Positions 1 to 8,697 are shown, counted from the first letter of the stretch. The stretch is 15,770 bases of DNA from Deltaproteobacteria bacterium (GCA_009668925.1 SBEK01000091.1:1-15770), one strand, 5' to 3'. Notes: a model not told the origin generated them from the letters alone. A program made the numbers and translations.

Positions 1-597
1 TCCAAATTCATCGGATTGCTGCCGGCAATATTTCTTGCCTCACTATTCTTATTGCTGCTCGATGATTCTCCCTCGTATGCGGACATTTTTAAATATGAGG
101 ATGAAAACGGCGTCATCCATCTGACGAACGTGCCTTCCAATCCCAAAGCTAAATATGTAATGATCCTGAGGGAAAAAAGAGTTCTTTTCGCAAAGGGAAT
201 TGATATTCGTCAATACGATAAGATTATCGCTGATGCCGCCGGGAAATTTAACCTGGATATTGCACTGATCAAAGCCGTTATCAAAGCAGAATCAAATTTC
301 AATCATCAAGCCGTTTCGCGGGCCGGTGCAAAGGGTCTCATGCAGCTGATGCCTCAAACCGCGTCGGCATTGAAGGTTGATGATGTTTTTCATCCAGGCG
401 ATAATATTGAAGGCGGTGCCCGCTATCTCCGATACCTGTTGAATCTATACAGAGGGAATCTCACGCTCGCGCTGGCCGCTTACAACGCCGGTGAAGGGGC
501 GGTGGCAAAATACAACTACGGCGTACCGCCGTATCGCGAGACGCAAAACTATATCCGGCGCGTCCTGGCCTTCTATGAATCATTCAGCAGGTCGTAA
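1..597 (+). CDS. Lytic transglycosylase with N-terminal DUF4124-like region (5' end off window)
   Basis: This is probably a periplasmic or membrane-tethered murein lytic transglycosylase, cleaving peptidoglycan between MurNAc and GlcNAc. The frame is open from base 1. A hydrophobic stretch (GLLPAIFLASLFLLLL) is followed by SYADIFKYEDENGVIHLTNV, which resembles the DUF4124 module often found before SLT domains. The SLT domain follows: IKAVIKAESNFN holds the catalytic Glu (bases 289-291), then AKGLMQLMPQTA, GARYLRYLL and LALAAYNAGEGAV, all in family order. A TTG at base 16 could start it, but that would remove the basic n-region expected of a signal peptide, so the real start probably lies before the window. 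The last 18 bases overlap the end of the convergent gene on the minus strand. The family call is firm; the precise cellular role is not known. Confidence 0.88.
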   Translation, partial: SKFIGLLPAIFLASLFLLLLDDSPSYADIFKYEDENGVIHLTNVPSNPKAKYVMILREKRVLFAKGIDIRQYDKIIADAAGKFNLDIALIKAVIKAESNFNHQAVSRAGAKGLMQLMPQTASALKVDDVFHPGDNIEGGARYLRYLLNLYRGNLTLALAAYNAGEGAVAKYNYGVPPYRETQNYIRRVLAFYESFSRS

Positions 598-1170
598 GTC
601 CCGACTCACCGCCTCGTCTACATAAAGATATCGTCTTAATTTTGATAGCTTTTTTTCTTTAATTCCATAAATATCCGTCAATTGTTCTATTTTCTCAAAT
701 TTGTTATTGTCTTTACGCCAGGCTAAGATGCGTCCGGCCAAACCTTCCCCAATGCCGGGAACTAATTCCAGATCCTCCAGACTCGCCGCATTAATATCCA
801 AAGGCAGGCCCAGCGCCAGCCTTTTTTCAGCATCCATCTTCCCGATAACCATATTCTGTTCAGCTGAAGCGGCGACGAGATGTATCTTCGTTCCACTTCG
901 CAGATTCAGGTTCGTTTTGATATTCAGCTTGATTCCAGCCTGAGTAAACAATTCACTCGCTGTCGTTCCCGGCTGGACAAAATAGATCGCCGAATCTCCA
1001 TTTTCTTGAACGATTTCAACTATCAGATTATTAGAATCGGCCGCCGATGCCGACAGGTCGGGGATATGAGGATTAAAGAGAAAAGGCATCAAGAAAACAA
1101 CAAGGGGAATGACCGCTAAAGTTATTGATATTGCGATCATTCCCCTGATCTGATGTTCAAACATCATCAT
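580..1170 (-). CDS. Membrane-anchored ComEA-like helix-hairpin-helix protein
   Basis: A 196-residue protein. Residues 11-32 form one hydrophobic segment, so it is probably anchored in the inner membrane with the rest outside the cytoplasm. Residues about 65-99 (VQPGTTASELFTQAGI onward) resemble an SLBB or ubiquitin-like fold. Residues 124-183 hold a ComEA-type paired helix-hairpin-helix: LDINAASLEDLELVPGIGEG, then ILAWR and IEQLTDIYGIKEKKL. ComEA binds incoming double-stranded DNA during natural transformation, but many bacteria carry such proteins without known competence, so a DNA-uptake role is only inferred. It starts 5 bases after the lysC stop and is the last gene of that cluster. Three ATG codons in a row begin it, and the only ribosome-binding signal is a weak CCGGA. 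An in-frame ATG at residue 11 follows AGGGGA with no gap, which is too close to be attractive. Confidence 0.8.
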   Translation of the reverse strand: MMMFEHQIRGMIAISITLAVIPLVVFLMPFLFNPHIPDLSASAADSNNLIVEIVQENGDSAIYFVQPGTTASELFTQAGIKLNIKTNLNLRSGTKIHLVAASAEQNMVIGKMDAEKRLALGLPLDINAASLEDLELVPGIGEGLAGRILAWRKDNNKFEKIEQLTDIYGIKEKKLSKLRRYLYVDEAVSRDLRPAE

Positions 1171-1175
1171 TCCGG

Positions 1176-2396
1176 CTATTTTTTCTTTTCCAGATGAAAT
1201 GCATCATGCAGCACGGTAACAGCCAATTCAGTATATTTTCTCTGGATCACACAGGATATTTTTATTTCCGACGTGCTGATCATCATGATATTAATGCCTT
1301 CGTCGGCCATCGTCTTGAACATCTTCGCCGCGACACCGGAATGGCTGACCATGCCCACGCCGATGATGGATATTTTAGCAACATCGTCATCCACTTCCAC
1401 TTTTTTTGCACCAATTTCCTTGGCGGTTGCTTCGACGATCTTCTGCGCTTCTTTCATATCCTTTTTAGATACGGTAAAAGTCAGATCCGTATACCCTTGT
1501 GAGCTGGCGTTTTGGATAATCATATCGACGCTGATATTGCGTTCCGACAAAGGCGTAAATAAATTCGCCGCGATGCCCGGTTTGTCCGGTATATGAACAA
1601 CCGTAATTTTAGCCTGATCACGATCATAGGTAATCCCTGACAGCACTTCTCTCTCCATATCTCGATCCTCCTTCGTTACTAGTGTTCCGCCTTCATCGGA
1701 AAAAGTCGATTTAACATATACAGGTACATTGTATTTCTTCGCCATTTCTACGGAACGGGGCTGCAGGACCTTGGCGCCCGTCATGGCCATTTCCAGCATT
1801 TCGTCGTAGGATATTTTTTCCAGTCTTCTGGCCTTAGAGCAAACGTTGGGGTCGGTCGTATAGACGCCGTCGACATCCGTATAGATATCGCACCGTTCGG
1901 CGGCAAGCGCCGCGGCAAGCGCAACAGCGCTTGTATCGGAGCCGCCACGCCCCAAAGTAGTGATGTTGTTGTCCTCATCGACTCCCTGAAATCCGGCAAC
2001 GACAACGATGGTGCCTTTTTTGATCTCTTTCCGGATAATATCTGTATCGATCATAGATATTCTTGCCTTCTTGTAGGCGCTGTCCGTTTTGATTTTGACC
2101 TGAAACCCGAGAAAAGAGCGCGATCGGTATCCCATAGCATTCAGTACAATGGAGAGCAATGTAATCGTCACCTGTTCCCCGGTCGAAATCAGTGAATCAT
2201 ACTCCCGCTCATCGGGAGATTCCGCAGCGCTGTGCGCGAGATCAATCAGCCTGTTTGTCTCCCCCGCCATTGCGGAAAGCACAACAATAACATCGTGCCC
2301 TGCATCCTTTTCACGAATTGCCTTCATGGCCACATTCTTTATCTTTTCAATGTTCGCTACTGACGTTCCGCCAAATTTCTGAACAACCAACCCCAT
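1176..2396 (-). CDS. lysC: Aspartate kinase
   Basis: Catalyses ATP-dependent phosphorylation of aspartate, the entry step to lysine, threonine, methionine and diaminopimelate. The protein has 406 residues, normal for a monofunctional aspartokinase. The kinase domain begins with KFGGTS (residues 7-12), followed by ISTGEQVTITLLS, GRGGSDTSAVALAAAL, YTDVDGVYTTDPN and MAMTGAKVLQPRSVEMA, all classic motifs. Two ACT domains follow: one around IPDKPGIAANLFTPLSERNI and one around ISIIGVGMVSHSGVAAKMF. These normally bind the feedback amino acid; which amino acid acts here cannot be read from sequence. The ATG is 3 bases after the tsaE stop, with a good GGGGAGG signal lying inside the end of tsaE, so the two are very likely co-transcribed. 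I see no lysine riboswitch before it. Confidence 0.97.
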   Translation of the reverse strand: MGLVVQKFGGTSVANIEKIKNVAMKAIREKDAGHDVIVVLSAMAGETNRLIDLAHSAAESPDEREYDSLISTGEQVTITLLSIVLNAMGYRSRSFLGFQVKIKTDSAYKKARISMIDTDIIRKEIKKGTIVVVAGFQGVDEDNNITTLGRGGSDTSAVALAAALAAERCDIYTDVDGVYTTDPNVCSKARRLEKISYDEMLEMAMTGAKVLQPRSVEMAKKYNVPVYVKSTFSDEGGTLVTKEDRDMEREVLSGITYDRDQAKITVVHIPDKPGIAANLFTPLSERNISVDMIIQNASSQGYTDLTFTVSKKDMKEAQKIVEATAKEIGAKKVEVDDDVAKISIIGVGMVSHSGVAAKMFKTMADEGINIMMISTSEIKISCVIQRKYTELAVTVLHDAFHLEKKK

Positions 2397-2399
2397 TGT

Positions 2400-2909
2400 C
2401 TAGACCTCCCCTTTGATATCTTTAACTAATTCCCGTACTCTTTTTTTCGGACCGCTGATGCTTATTATTCTTTTGTTTTCATCGACGTATACAAAATCAA
2501 TTTTTATCGTATCGTCCGGAAGAGCATTCTTAATTTTTTCAGCCCATTCGATGGCCACCACGCCCTTGGCGGATACATATTCATCGTAACCCAAATCGAT
2601 TAATTCGTCCATTTGATTTAAGCGATAAACGTCAAAGTGGTAAAAACGGCATCTCCCAGGATACTCATTGATCAATGTAAATGTCGGACTGGTAATGACG
2701 TATTGTTCATCGACGCCTATCCCTCGCGCCAATCCGCATGCAAAGCAGGTCTTTCCGGCGCCTAATTCTCCCGACAGCGCAAAAACGTCCCCTTCTGCGG
2801 CATTTTTCCCGATAGCCTTGCCCAAGGCGAATGTCTGTTCGGCACTTCCGGATGCCATTTCCATAAGAATATTGTTGTCTTTCATTCCTCGGACAGATCT
2901 ACCATCCAT
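2400..2909 (-). CDS. tsaE: tRNA threonylcarbamoyladenosine biosynthesis ATPase TsaE
   Basis: TsaE is the ATPase partner of the TsaB-TsaD complex that puts threonylcarbamoyl on A37 of ANN-decoding tRNAs. The 169-residue product has the P-loop GELGAGKT at residues 47-54, then [10 protein letters not shown] (74-83), HFDVYRL (91-97) and IEWAEK (120-125), all family signatures. The family is usually near 150 residues, so the first 8-15 residues may be excess. In-frame ATGs exist at residues 9 and 16, and residue 9 follows GAGGA with no gap. The listed ATG lies 2 bases after the acpS stop. In many bacteria nnrD sits between acpS and tsaE; here the two are directly adjacent. Confidence 0.94.
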   Translation of the reverse strand: MDGRSVRGMKDNNILMEMASGSAEQTFALGKAIGKNAAEGDVFALSGELGAGKTCFACGLARGIGVDEQYVITSPTFTLINEYPGRCRFYHFDVYRLNQMDELIDLGYDEYVSAKGVVAIEWAEKIKNALPDDTIKIDFVYVDENKRIISISGPKKRVRELVKDIKGEV

Positions 2910-2911
2910 GC

Positions 2912-3292
2912 TTATTTTTCCAGCAATACAACCGCGGAGGCATACCTCTTCGTATGCGTGATACTGAGATGTATTTTAGCGATGCCGGCATTGGCAAAGT
3001 ATTCCTGCGCTCCACCGGACAGTCTTATTTCCGGCCTTCCGCTTTCTTCATTGATGACTTCGATTTCCAGCAGCTTGACACCTCCGCCAAGACCCGTTCC
3101 GATAGCCTTCAGAAATGATTCTTTTACGGCAAACCGGGCCCCGTAATGGAGGCACGCCTGGCTTGCGTGGCGCCCGCAATATTTTATTTCTCCGGCGGAA
3201 AAAACTCTCGATAAAAATTTATCACCCCATTTTCGAATGATCTTTTCCATCCGATCGTTCTCCACGAGGTCGACACCGATTCCGTATATCAT
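2912..3292 (-). CDS. acpS: Holo-[acyl-carrier-protein] synthase
   Basis: Transfers the 4'-phosphopantetheine group from CoA to a serine of apo acyl carrier protein, which fatty acid synthesis requires. At 126 residues it has the normal length. [12 protein letters not shown] places the metal-binding Asp at residue 8, and [15 protein letters not shown] places the metal-binding Glu at residue 58, the positions described for this family. [14 protein letters not shown] near the C-terminus is the third conserved block. The ATG lies 8 bases after the folP stop, and the likely ribosome-binding sequence TTAGGTAA overlaps that stop codon, which suggests coupled translation. The operon neighbours are folP upstream and tsaE downstream. 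Confidence 0.96.
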   Translation of the reverse strand: MIYGIGVDLVENDRMEKIIRKWGDKFLSRVFSAGEIKYCGRHASQACLHYGARFAVKESFLKAIGTGLGGGVKLLEIEVINEESGRPEIRLSGGAQEYFANAGIAKIHLSITHTKRYASAVVLLEK

Positions 3293-3300
3293 AGATTTAC

Positions 3301-4491
3301 CTAAGCATGAACAATCGCGTCCGTCATTGCCGCAACTTTTTTCATTACCGACACATCATGAACCCGAACAATGTGGCAGCCGTTTATGATCGCTGCAGCC
3401 ACGGTTGCCGCCGTCCCTTCGATTCTCTCCGTGGCTGTTCCACCGGTGACATGGCCGATAAAGGACTTGCGGGACGTTCCAATCAGTATAGGAAGACCCA
3501 AAACCTTCATTTGATCGATTTTCTTTATGATGCGGCAGTTATCTTCATATGACTTGCCAAACCCGATTCCCGGATCGACCGCCAGGCGATCCCATTCGAT
3601 GCCCGCTTTGATTGCCTTCCCACAGGCATTTTTCAGACAGCCGATAATCTCTGCCATGAGATCATGATAGAGAAGATTCCCCGTCTGCATGTTTTCCGGC
3701 CGTCCTCTCATATGCATCAGGACTAACGCCGCCGATCCTTTGCGCACGACCGAGGCCATCTTCTTGTCGTATCCGAGCGCACTGACGTCATTAACAATCT
3801 CTGCTCCGGCATCCAGCGCTCTTTCGGCAACTCGTGCTTTTGTTGTATCCACGGATATCGGAATTTTCAGTTTCCCGCACAGGGCTTCCACAACCGGCAC
3901 AACCCTGCTTATTTCCTGCCGTGCGGTGATCGGCTTCGATCCCGGGCGCGTCGATTCTCCTCCAATATCAATTATATCAGCGCCCTCCTCAGCCATTTGA
4001 ATTCCGCGTTCAACGGCCTTTTTCCGATCAAGGTAAAGGTTCCCGTCGGAAAAAGAGTCTGGAGTAACATTTAAGATCCCCATAACCAGAGTTCTTCCGC
4101 CCAAAGCAATCTTACGCCTGGACGTTCTGAGAATGAAGCTCTCCCGGACATGATTGCCGAGCAGATTCAGGATATCCCGGGCAATCACATTCAATCCAAA
4201 AGGCTGCTTTTCGATCTTCCTGGTCAGGGCAGTGATCTGTTTAAAAGTCCCCATCAACAAAATGTCCGTTTTTTCAACGGCGCAGGAAACACTACCGCGG
4301 GCCACCGCTGCATCGGCACCCAGCGAAAGCATTTCTTGCTTGAGGATGTTGGCAATTTTGCAGGGCTGAGCGCAAAGCAGAATATTCAGGTGTTGAGTCT
4401 TGGAAGACATGGCACCGATTCCATATGGATCCACACCTATTTTCTTAAAGATCTTGGCGGCTTCGTCAGTATTGTTGATATTCACGATCAT
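3301..4491 (-). CDS. folP: Dihydropteroate synthase with about 130-residue N-terminal extension
   Basis: Condenses para-aminobenzoate with dihydropterin pyrophosphate to give dihydropteroate in folate synthesis. The TIM-barrel catalytic domain fills residues about 132-396: LVMGILNVTPDSFSDGN (135-151), IDIGGESTRPGS (174-185), SVDTTKA (213-219), VNDVSALGYD (233-242), DPGIGFGKSYEDN (306-318), GTSRKSFIG (338-346) and VRVHDV at 375-380. Residues 1-130 are an extra domain not found in the roughly 280-residue E. coli enzyme. I recall similar long forms in deltaproteobacteria and archaea but cannot assign that domain a job. An ATG at 4491 is directly preceded in frame by TTG; I prefer the ATG, with GGTGA a little upstream. 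It is the first gene after the terminator that follows ftsH. Confidence 0.96.
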   Translation of the reverse strand: MIVNINNTDEAAKIFKKIGVDPYGIGAMSSKTQHLNILLCAQPCKIANILKQEMLSLGADAAVARGSVSCAVEKTDILLMGTFKQITALTRKIEKQPFGLNVIARDILNLLGNHVRESFILRTSRRKIALGGRTLVMGILNVTPDSFSDGNLYLDRKKAVERGIQMAEEGADIIDIGGESTRPGSKPITARQEISRVVPVVEALCGKLKIPISVDTTKARVAERALDAGAEIVNDVSALGYDKKMASVVRKGSAALVLMHMRGRPENMQTGNLLYHDLMAEIIGCLKNACGKAIKAGIEWDRLAVDPGIGFGKSYEDNCRIIKKIDQMKVLGLPILIGTSRKSFIGHVTGGTATERIEGTAATVAAAIINGCHIVRVHDVSVMKKVAAMTDAIVHA

Positions 4492-4574
4492 CAAAGCATT
4501 TCACCATGTCTAAAAGCGAGAGTCCGGTAAATATTGACGTAAACGAGAGAATATGTTCTGCAGGGGAACAGCCT

Positions 4575-4607
4575 GCAAAACAGCGCCGCGAAACGGCGCT
4601 GTTTTGC
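4575..4607 (-). terminator. Strong intrinsic terminator after ftsH
   Basis: A 14-base-pair perfect stem (left arm 4575-4588, right arm 4594-4607) with a 5-base loop. The core is CAGCGCCG/CGGCGCTG, and the A/T-rich outer arms give a run of U after the GC core in either direction. It lies 43 bases beyond the ftsH stop and 83 bases before the folP start, so it should end the gph-tilS-ftsH transcript. A weak promoter candidate for folP overlaps it on the minus strand: -35 TTGCAG at 4573-4578, 17-base spacer, -10 CATATT at 4550-4555. I rate that promoter near 0.25. Confidence 0.85.
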
Positions 4608-4650
4608 TGTGAACCGGTCCCAGATCAAGAAAAGAATGAACCATTCTTGT

Positions 4651-6465
4651 TTATTGCACTTGTGCCGCATGTTCGGCAGGCAGTGCACTGCCGATGATCG
4701 CGTCGATTTCCGCGCTGTTAAGAACCTCTTTCTCAAGCAACTCCGACGACATCCGGTGCAGAATTTCTATGTGTTCGCTCAGAAGCGATATGGCCTTATC
4801 ATAATTGCGTTTGACCACGGCAACAACTTCTTCATCTATTTTTTTCGCCGTTTCTTCGCTGTAATCCTTATGGGTCGCAAATTCCCGGCCTAAAAAGATC
4901 TGCTCTTCCTTCTTGCCGTAACTGAGCGGTCCCAGTATCTTGCTCATCCCCCACTCGCACACCATTTTCCGGGCCAGATTCGTGGCTCTTTCGATATCAT
5001 TACCGGCGCCGGTGGTAAAATCTTTCAGAATAAGTTCTTCCGCTGCCCGCCCTCCCAGTAATACAGCGATATTGCCTTCCAGGTATTTGCTGGGATAGGT
5101 ATGCTTTTCATCGATCGGCAGTTGCTGAGTCAAGCCAAGCGCCCTGCCGCGAGGAATAATCGTTACTTTGTGAATCGGATCGGTTCCGGGAATTAAACGG
5201 GCAATGAGAGTATGACCGGACTCGTGATAGGCCGTGTTGCGCTTTTCCTCATCACTGATCACCATGCTCTTCCTCTCCGTACCCATCAGAACCTTGTCTT
5301 TGGCAAACTCAAAATCCGACATATTGACCTTGTCTTTATTCAACCGAGCGGCATTTAAGACCGCCTCATTGACCAGATTCTCAATATCGGCGCCTGATGT
5401 TCCGGGCGTCCCTCTGGCCAAAATGGCGTAATCAACGTCATCCGCGACGGGCGTCTTGCGGGCATGGACTTCAAAGATTTTCTCCCTGCCCTTCACATCC
5501 GGCAGCGGCACCACAACCTGCCGGTCAAAACGACCCGGTCTTAAAAGAGCCGGATCCAGCACATCCGGACGGTTGGTCGCCGACACGAGGATGACACCTT
5601 CATTGGATTCAAATCCATCCATTTCTACAAGCAACTGGTTGAGCGTTTGCTCCCTTTCGTCATGACCGCCGCCAAGACCAGCCCCCCGGTGCCGGCCAAC
5701 AGCGTCGATTTCATCGATGAAGATGATGCACGGCGCGTTTTTTTTCGCCTGACTGAACAAATCACGGACCCGGGAAGCTCCCACGCCGACAAACATTTCC
5801 ACAAAATCAGACCCGCTGATGCTCAGGAAGGGCACATCAGCTTCACCGGCAATGGCTCGCGCCAAAAGGGTTTTGCCTGTTCCGGGAGGGCCCACCAGCA
5901 ACAGCCCCTTGGGAATTCTTCCCCCCAGCTTCGTATATTTCTTAGGGTCCTTTAAGAAATCGATGACTTCCTCAAGTTCAGCCTTAGCTTCATCCACCCC
6001 GGCCACATCGGCAAAGGTCACTTTCTTAGACTTATCGGTAATCAGACGCGCTCTGCTTTTTCCAAAAGACATGGCCTTGCCGCCGCCCGACTGCATCTGG
6101 CGCATGAAAAAAATCCAGACACCGATCAGCAGGAGCATCGGAAACCATGAAATGAAAATCATATACCACGGACTTTCTTCCACAGGTTTGGCCGTAATCT
6201 TTACGTTTTTTTCGCGCAGCATCCCAACCAGTGAATCATCCTTGGGCGCATATGTTTTGAAGATGTTTCCGTTCGCCAGCTTACCGCTTATCGCTTCTCC
6301 CTGTATGGTAACTTCCGTAATTTCATTGTTCTTAAGGTGATTCAGCAGTTCCGTGTAATTGATGTCTTTCGAACTCGGCTTTTGCTGATTAAATAGTTGC
6401 CAGACAAGCAAAAAAACCAAAAGCACCGTCAAAACGAGTGCAATATTCTTTTGAAACTGATTCAA
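4651..6465 (-). CDS. ftsH: ATP-dependent zinc metalloprotease FtsH
   Basis: Membrane-bound AAA+ protease that extracts and degrades damaged membrane proteins and regulatory proteins. Two membrane segments lie at about residues 8-25 and 101-121, with a periplasmic loop between. Then come Walker A GPPGTGKT (192-199), Walker [10 protein letters not shown], the second region of homology around [19 protein letters not shown], and the zinc site HESGH (414-418) with a later Asp in [17 protein letters not shown] differs from the commoner HEAGH at a non-ligand position. The start chosen is TTG at 6465: it gives the usual MNQF-K-N-AL opening and stands 7 bases from AAGGAG. The ATG at 6471 is only one base from that signal. 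Length is about 604 residues, with a shorter tail than in E. coli. The gap from tilS is about 60 bases and may hold a weak promoter (TTGAGT at 6523-6528, TATAAA at 6502-6507, spacer only 15). Confidence 0.97.
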   Translation of the reverse strand: MNQFQKNIALVLTVLLVFLLVWQLFNQQKPSSKDINYTELLNHLKNNEITEVTIQGEAISGKLANGNIFKTYAPKDDSLVGMLREKNVKITAKPVEESPWYMIFISWFPMLLLIGVWIFFMRQMQSGGGKAMSFGKSRARLITDKSKKVTFADVAGVDEAKAELEEVIDFLKDPKKYTKLGGRIPKGLLLVGPPGTGKTLLARAIAGEADVPFLSISGSDFVEMFVGVGASRVRDLFSQAKKNAPCIIFIDEIDAVGRHRGAGLGGGHDEREQTLNQLLVEMDGFESNEGVILVSATNRPDVLDPALLRPGRFDRQVVVPLPDVKGREKIFEVHARKTPVADDVDYAILARGTPGTSGADIENLVNEAVLNAARLNKDKVNMSDFEFAKDKVLMGTERKSMVISDEEKRNTAYHESGHTLIARLIPGTDPIHKVTIIPRGRALGLTQQLPIDEKHTYPSKYLEGNIAVLLGGRAAEELILKDFTTGAGNDIERATNLARKMVCEWGMSKILGPLSYGKKEEQIFLGREFATHKDYSEETAKKIDEEVVAVVKRNYDKAISLLSEHIEILHRMSSELLEKEVLNSAEIDAIIGSALPAEHAAQVQ

Positions 6466-6524
6466 TATCATTCTCCTTATAATAAAATGTGTTTGATGAT
6501 CTTTATAATAATATCCAATTTAAC

Positions 6525-7937
6525 TCAATTATTTTCTTCCGCAGACTCAATCACTTCCGGCGGTCTCCGGATTTCGAGAATCAAAACATTTTTTGTCCCC
6601 GCCGCTACTTTCACTCTTTCACTCATGTGCATATTCTCAATCCAGATAACGGATTCCTGATCGGCAATCAGGGCAATTCCCTGCCGTTCGTCTTTCGGGA
6701 TCTTCCGATCAATGAACAACTTCTTAATTTTTTGCGATCCTTTTGTCCCCAATGGTTCAAACCAATCCCCATTTTGGCGATTTCTGAGGATAAGAGGTTT
6801 TTTAATTTTATCCTCATCAAAATAACTGGTATTCTTGCTGTGAAAGTCAATCTCATCCGGCGTTCCGCGTCTCAGCGATAAGATAAGGCACCTTTCTTCC
6901 AAATCAATGACTCCCGGAACAGACAGGGTGTAGTTGTAGTTTTGTCTTTTCGATCCGTTGGTCTTCCTGAAGACCACGCGGCCATATTCATTTTCGGCAC
7001 AGAGATTGTAAGGCAGCGCAATCTTTTTCCCCGATGAATGCTCCGCAAGCAGGTTATCGACCAATTGAATATGGACTAATGAAAAACCCTTACCCGCCGG
7101 TGCAATGCTTTCCAAAAGCGTCTTGATGATTCGGAAACGCAATGCGGCATGAAGTGATTTCAACTTTTCGGCACAGACAGACGCCTCTTCTCTTTTTCTC
7201 TCAATATCCGGTGTACTGAGGATAACGTTTACGCATTCGGTCAGGAATGCGTCTTCTGTGCGCATAATCTCCGCCGTCCTCGCCAAAGTCCCTTCAATTT
7301 TGGGATTATACCTTTCCTTGAGAAAGGGAATCAGTTCTTTGCGGATGCGGTTGCGCAGATAGATCGGATTATCATTGGAGCTGTCATCGCGGTGTCCCGT
7401 GCCGCTTTGCGCCAGGAATCCCTGAATTTCCTTGCGTGTGACTTCCATGAGCGGACGAATAAATTTATTGTCCCGCATCGGCTCGAAACCCTTGAGTCCG
7501 TGCAAACCGCTGCCGCGCAGCATATTGAGCAAAACGGTTTCGGCCTGATCCTGTAAATGATGACCGAGTGCGATTTTGCGAGCGCCGTGCCGCTCGGCAA
7601 CTTTTTCCAGAAAACTATATCTTTCTCTCCGGAAATAGTCTTCCGGCGACATGCCCTTGGGGACGTTCGGTTCACGCATTCGTTCGCTCTCAAATGGAAG
7701 ATTGAGTTTTTCAGCCAGACTCCGGCAAAATTCCTCATCCTCATCCGACTCCGCTTGCCTCAATCCGTGATTGAAATGAGCCGCCACCAGCTTCAAACGG
7801 CGGATTGGCGCCAGGCCTGCCAGGCTCATGAGCAACGCGCAGGAATCAGCCCCTCCGGATAAGGCGACGACAACGACATCGCCGTCATTCAGCAGATGAT
7901 TTTTATTAATCGTTTGTTCGATTTTCTTGATCAACAT
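6525..7937 (-). CDS. tilS: tRNA(Ile)-lysidine synthetase
   Basis: Attaches lysine to C34 of the CAU-anticodon isoleucine tRNA so that it reads AUA and is charged with isoleucine. The product is 470 residues, a full-length TilS. The PP-loop ATP-binding motif SGGADS is at residues 27-32, followed by AAHFNHGLR, the catalytic-domain block GHHLQDQAETVLLNMLRGSGLHGLKG and RNRIRKELIPFLKERYNP. The C-terminal TilS domain is present: ILRNRQNGDWFEPLGTKG, KIKKLFIDRKIPKDERQ and the closing IWIENMHMSERVKV. Its ATG shares one base with the gph stop (TAATG), a typical sign of coupled translation. In many bacteria tilS lies just before ftsH, as here. Confidence 0.96.
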   Translation of the reverse strand: MLIKKIEQTINKNHLLNDGDVVVVALSGGADSCALLMSLAGLAPIRRLKLVAAHFNHGLRQAESDEDEEFCRSLAEKLNLPFESERMREPNVPKGMSPEDYFRRERYSFLEKVAERHGARKIALGHHLQDQAETVLLNMLRGSGLHGLKGFEPMRDNKFIRPLMEVTRKEIQGFLAQSGTGHRDDSSNDNPIYLRNRIRKELIPFLKERYNPKIEGTLARTAEIMRTEDAFLTECVNVILSTPDIERKREEASVCAEKLKSLHAALRFRIIKTLLESIAPAGKGFSLVHIQLVDNLLAEHSSGKKIALPYNLCAENEYGRVVFRKTNGSKRQNYNYTLSVPGVIDLEERCLILSLRRGTPDEIDFHSKNTSYFDEDKIKKPLILRNRQNGDWFEPLGTKGSQKIKKLFIDRKIPKDERQGIALIADQESVIWIENMHMSERVKVAAGTKNVLILEIRRPPEVIESAEENN

Positions 7938-8581
7938 TATTGAAACAACGTATTAACTTCCAAGATATTCTCACAATAAAAGTCGGCTTTCATTTCAATC
8001 AGCGTTTCTCTGTCTCCCAGTCCGTTCAAATACGCACATGATGCAATTCCGGCATTTTTCGCCACGGCGATATCATTTACGCCATCGCCGATGATAACGG
8101 CCTTTTGCGGCGCAACATTGTATCTCGAAAGCAGGTATTCAACAACCCGCTCGTCCGGCTTCTGATAGGGAGTGGAATCCGCTCCCACAATCTCCATGAA
8201 ATAACGATCGATGCGCAGCCCCCGGGCAATGGCCAGCGCTAAATGGTGACGCTTATTGGTCAGAATCACCTTCATTTTATGATTAAAGAATTTCAATACG
8301 TCCTCGATATGGGGATAAAGGACGGTCTGATCCAAAAGATGCTTTTCGTAATGCCCGGTGAAAATGCTCAGGGCTTCGTTAAGTCTGCCGCGATGCTCTT
8401 CTTCAAGTGTTCTTTCAATTAATTTCTTAATACCATCTCCTACAAAGGAAAGAATTTCCTGCGGCGTTCTGGTATTGAGGCGCATCGCCGTCAAGGTGTA
8501 ATTGACGGAAGTCACGAGATCCGCGCCCGTGTCGGCAAGAGTGCCGTCGAAATCGAATATCATTAAATCCACTTTTTTCAT
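7937..8581 (-). CDS. gph: HAD-family phosphoglycolate phosphatase-like hydrolase
   Basis: A 214-residue HAD-superfamily phosphatase. Motif I is DFDGTLADTG, with the nucleophile Asp at residue 10 and the acid/base Asp at residue 12. Motif II is VILTNKR, and motif IV is GDGVNDIAVAKNAG, where the usual GDS is GDG. The cap domain between motifs I and II is helical, as in phosphoglycolate phosphatase (Gph) and pyrophosphatase PpaX. The substrate cannot be fixed from sequence, so the symbol is tentative. The ATG is preceded by GGGAG at a good distance. It is the first gene of the minus-strand gph-tilS-ftsH unit. A weak promoter is visible: TTGTTT at 8622-8627, 17-base spacer, TATACA at 8599-8604, which would leave a leader of only about 11 bases. 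Confidence 0.85.
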   Translation of the reverse strand: MKKVDLMIFDFDGTLADTGADLVTSVNYTLTAMRLNTRTPQEILSFVGDGIKKLIERTLEEEHRGRLNEALSIFTGHYEKHLLDQTVLYPHIEDVLKFFNHKMKVILTNKRHHLALAIARGLRIDRYFMEIVGADSTPYQKPDERVVEYLLSRYNVAPQKAVIIGDGVNDIAVAKNAGIASCAYLNGLGDRETLIEMKADFYCENILEVNTLFQ

Positions 8582-8662
8582 TCTTATCTCCCGATCGTTG
8601 TATAGCTGAGAGACTATTCAAAAACAAGATTCTTTATAAAATGAAGACAGGAGAAATATCGT

Positions 8663-8691
8663 TTGACGCAAACCGTAGGACATGCTAGAAA
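8663..8691 (+). promoter_or_regulatory. Candidate sigma-70 promoter for the DUF2520-panB operon
   Basis: TTGACG at 8663-8668 matches five of six -35 consensus bases. A 17-base spacer separates it from TAGAAA at 8686-8691, which matches four of six -10 bases. Transcription would begin near 8698 and give a leader of about 108 bases before the first gene, including the terminator at 8757-8788. It points away from gph, so the two operons diverge from this region. Confidence 0.45.
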
Positions 8692-8697
8692 GCACGC

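Noticed and set aside
1781..2005. Minus-strand 74-codon frame inside lysC
   Set aside because: It is a shadow of lysC in another frame, with no domain and no start signal.
5819..6340. Plus-strand 173-codon frame antisense to ftsH
   Set aside because: It is a complementary-strand shadow of the conserved AAA and membrane region, with a Ser/Pro-rich artefactual composition.
8641..8688. Short plus-strand ORF encoding a 15-residue peptide before the pantothenate leader
   Set aside because: It has no ribosome-binding site and overlaps the promoter candidate.
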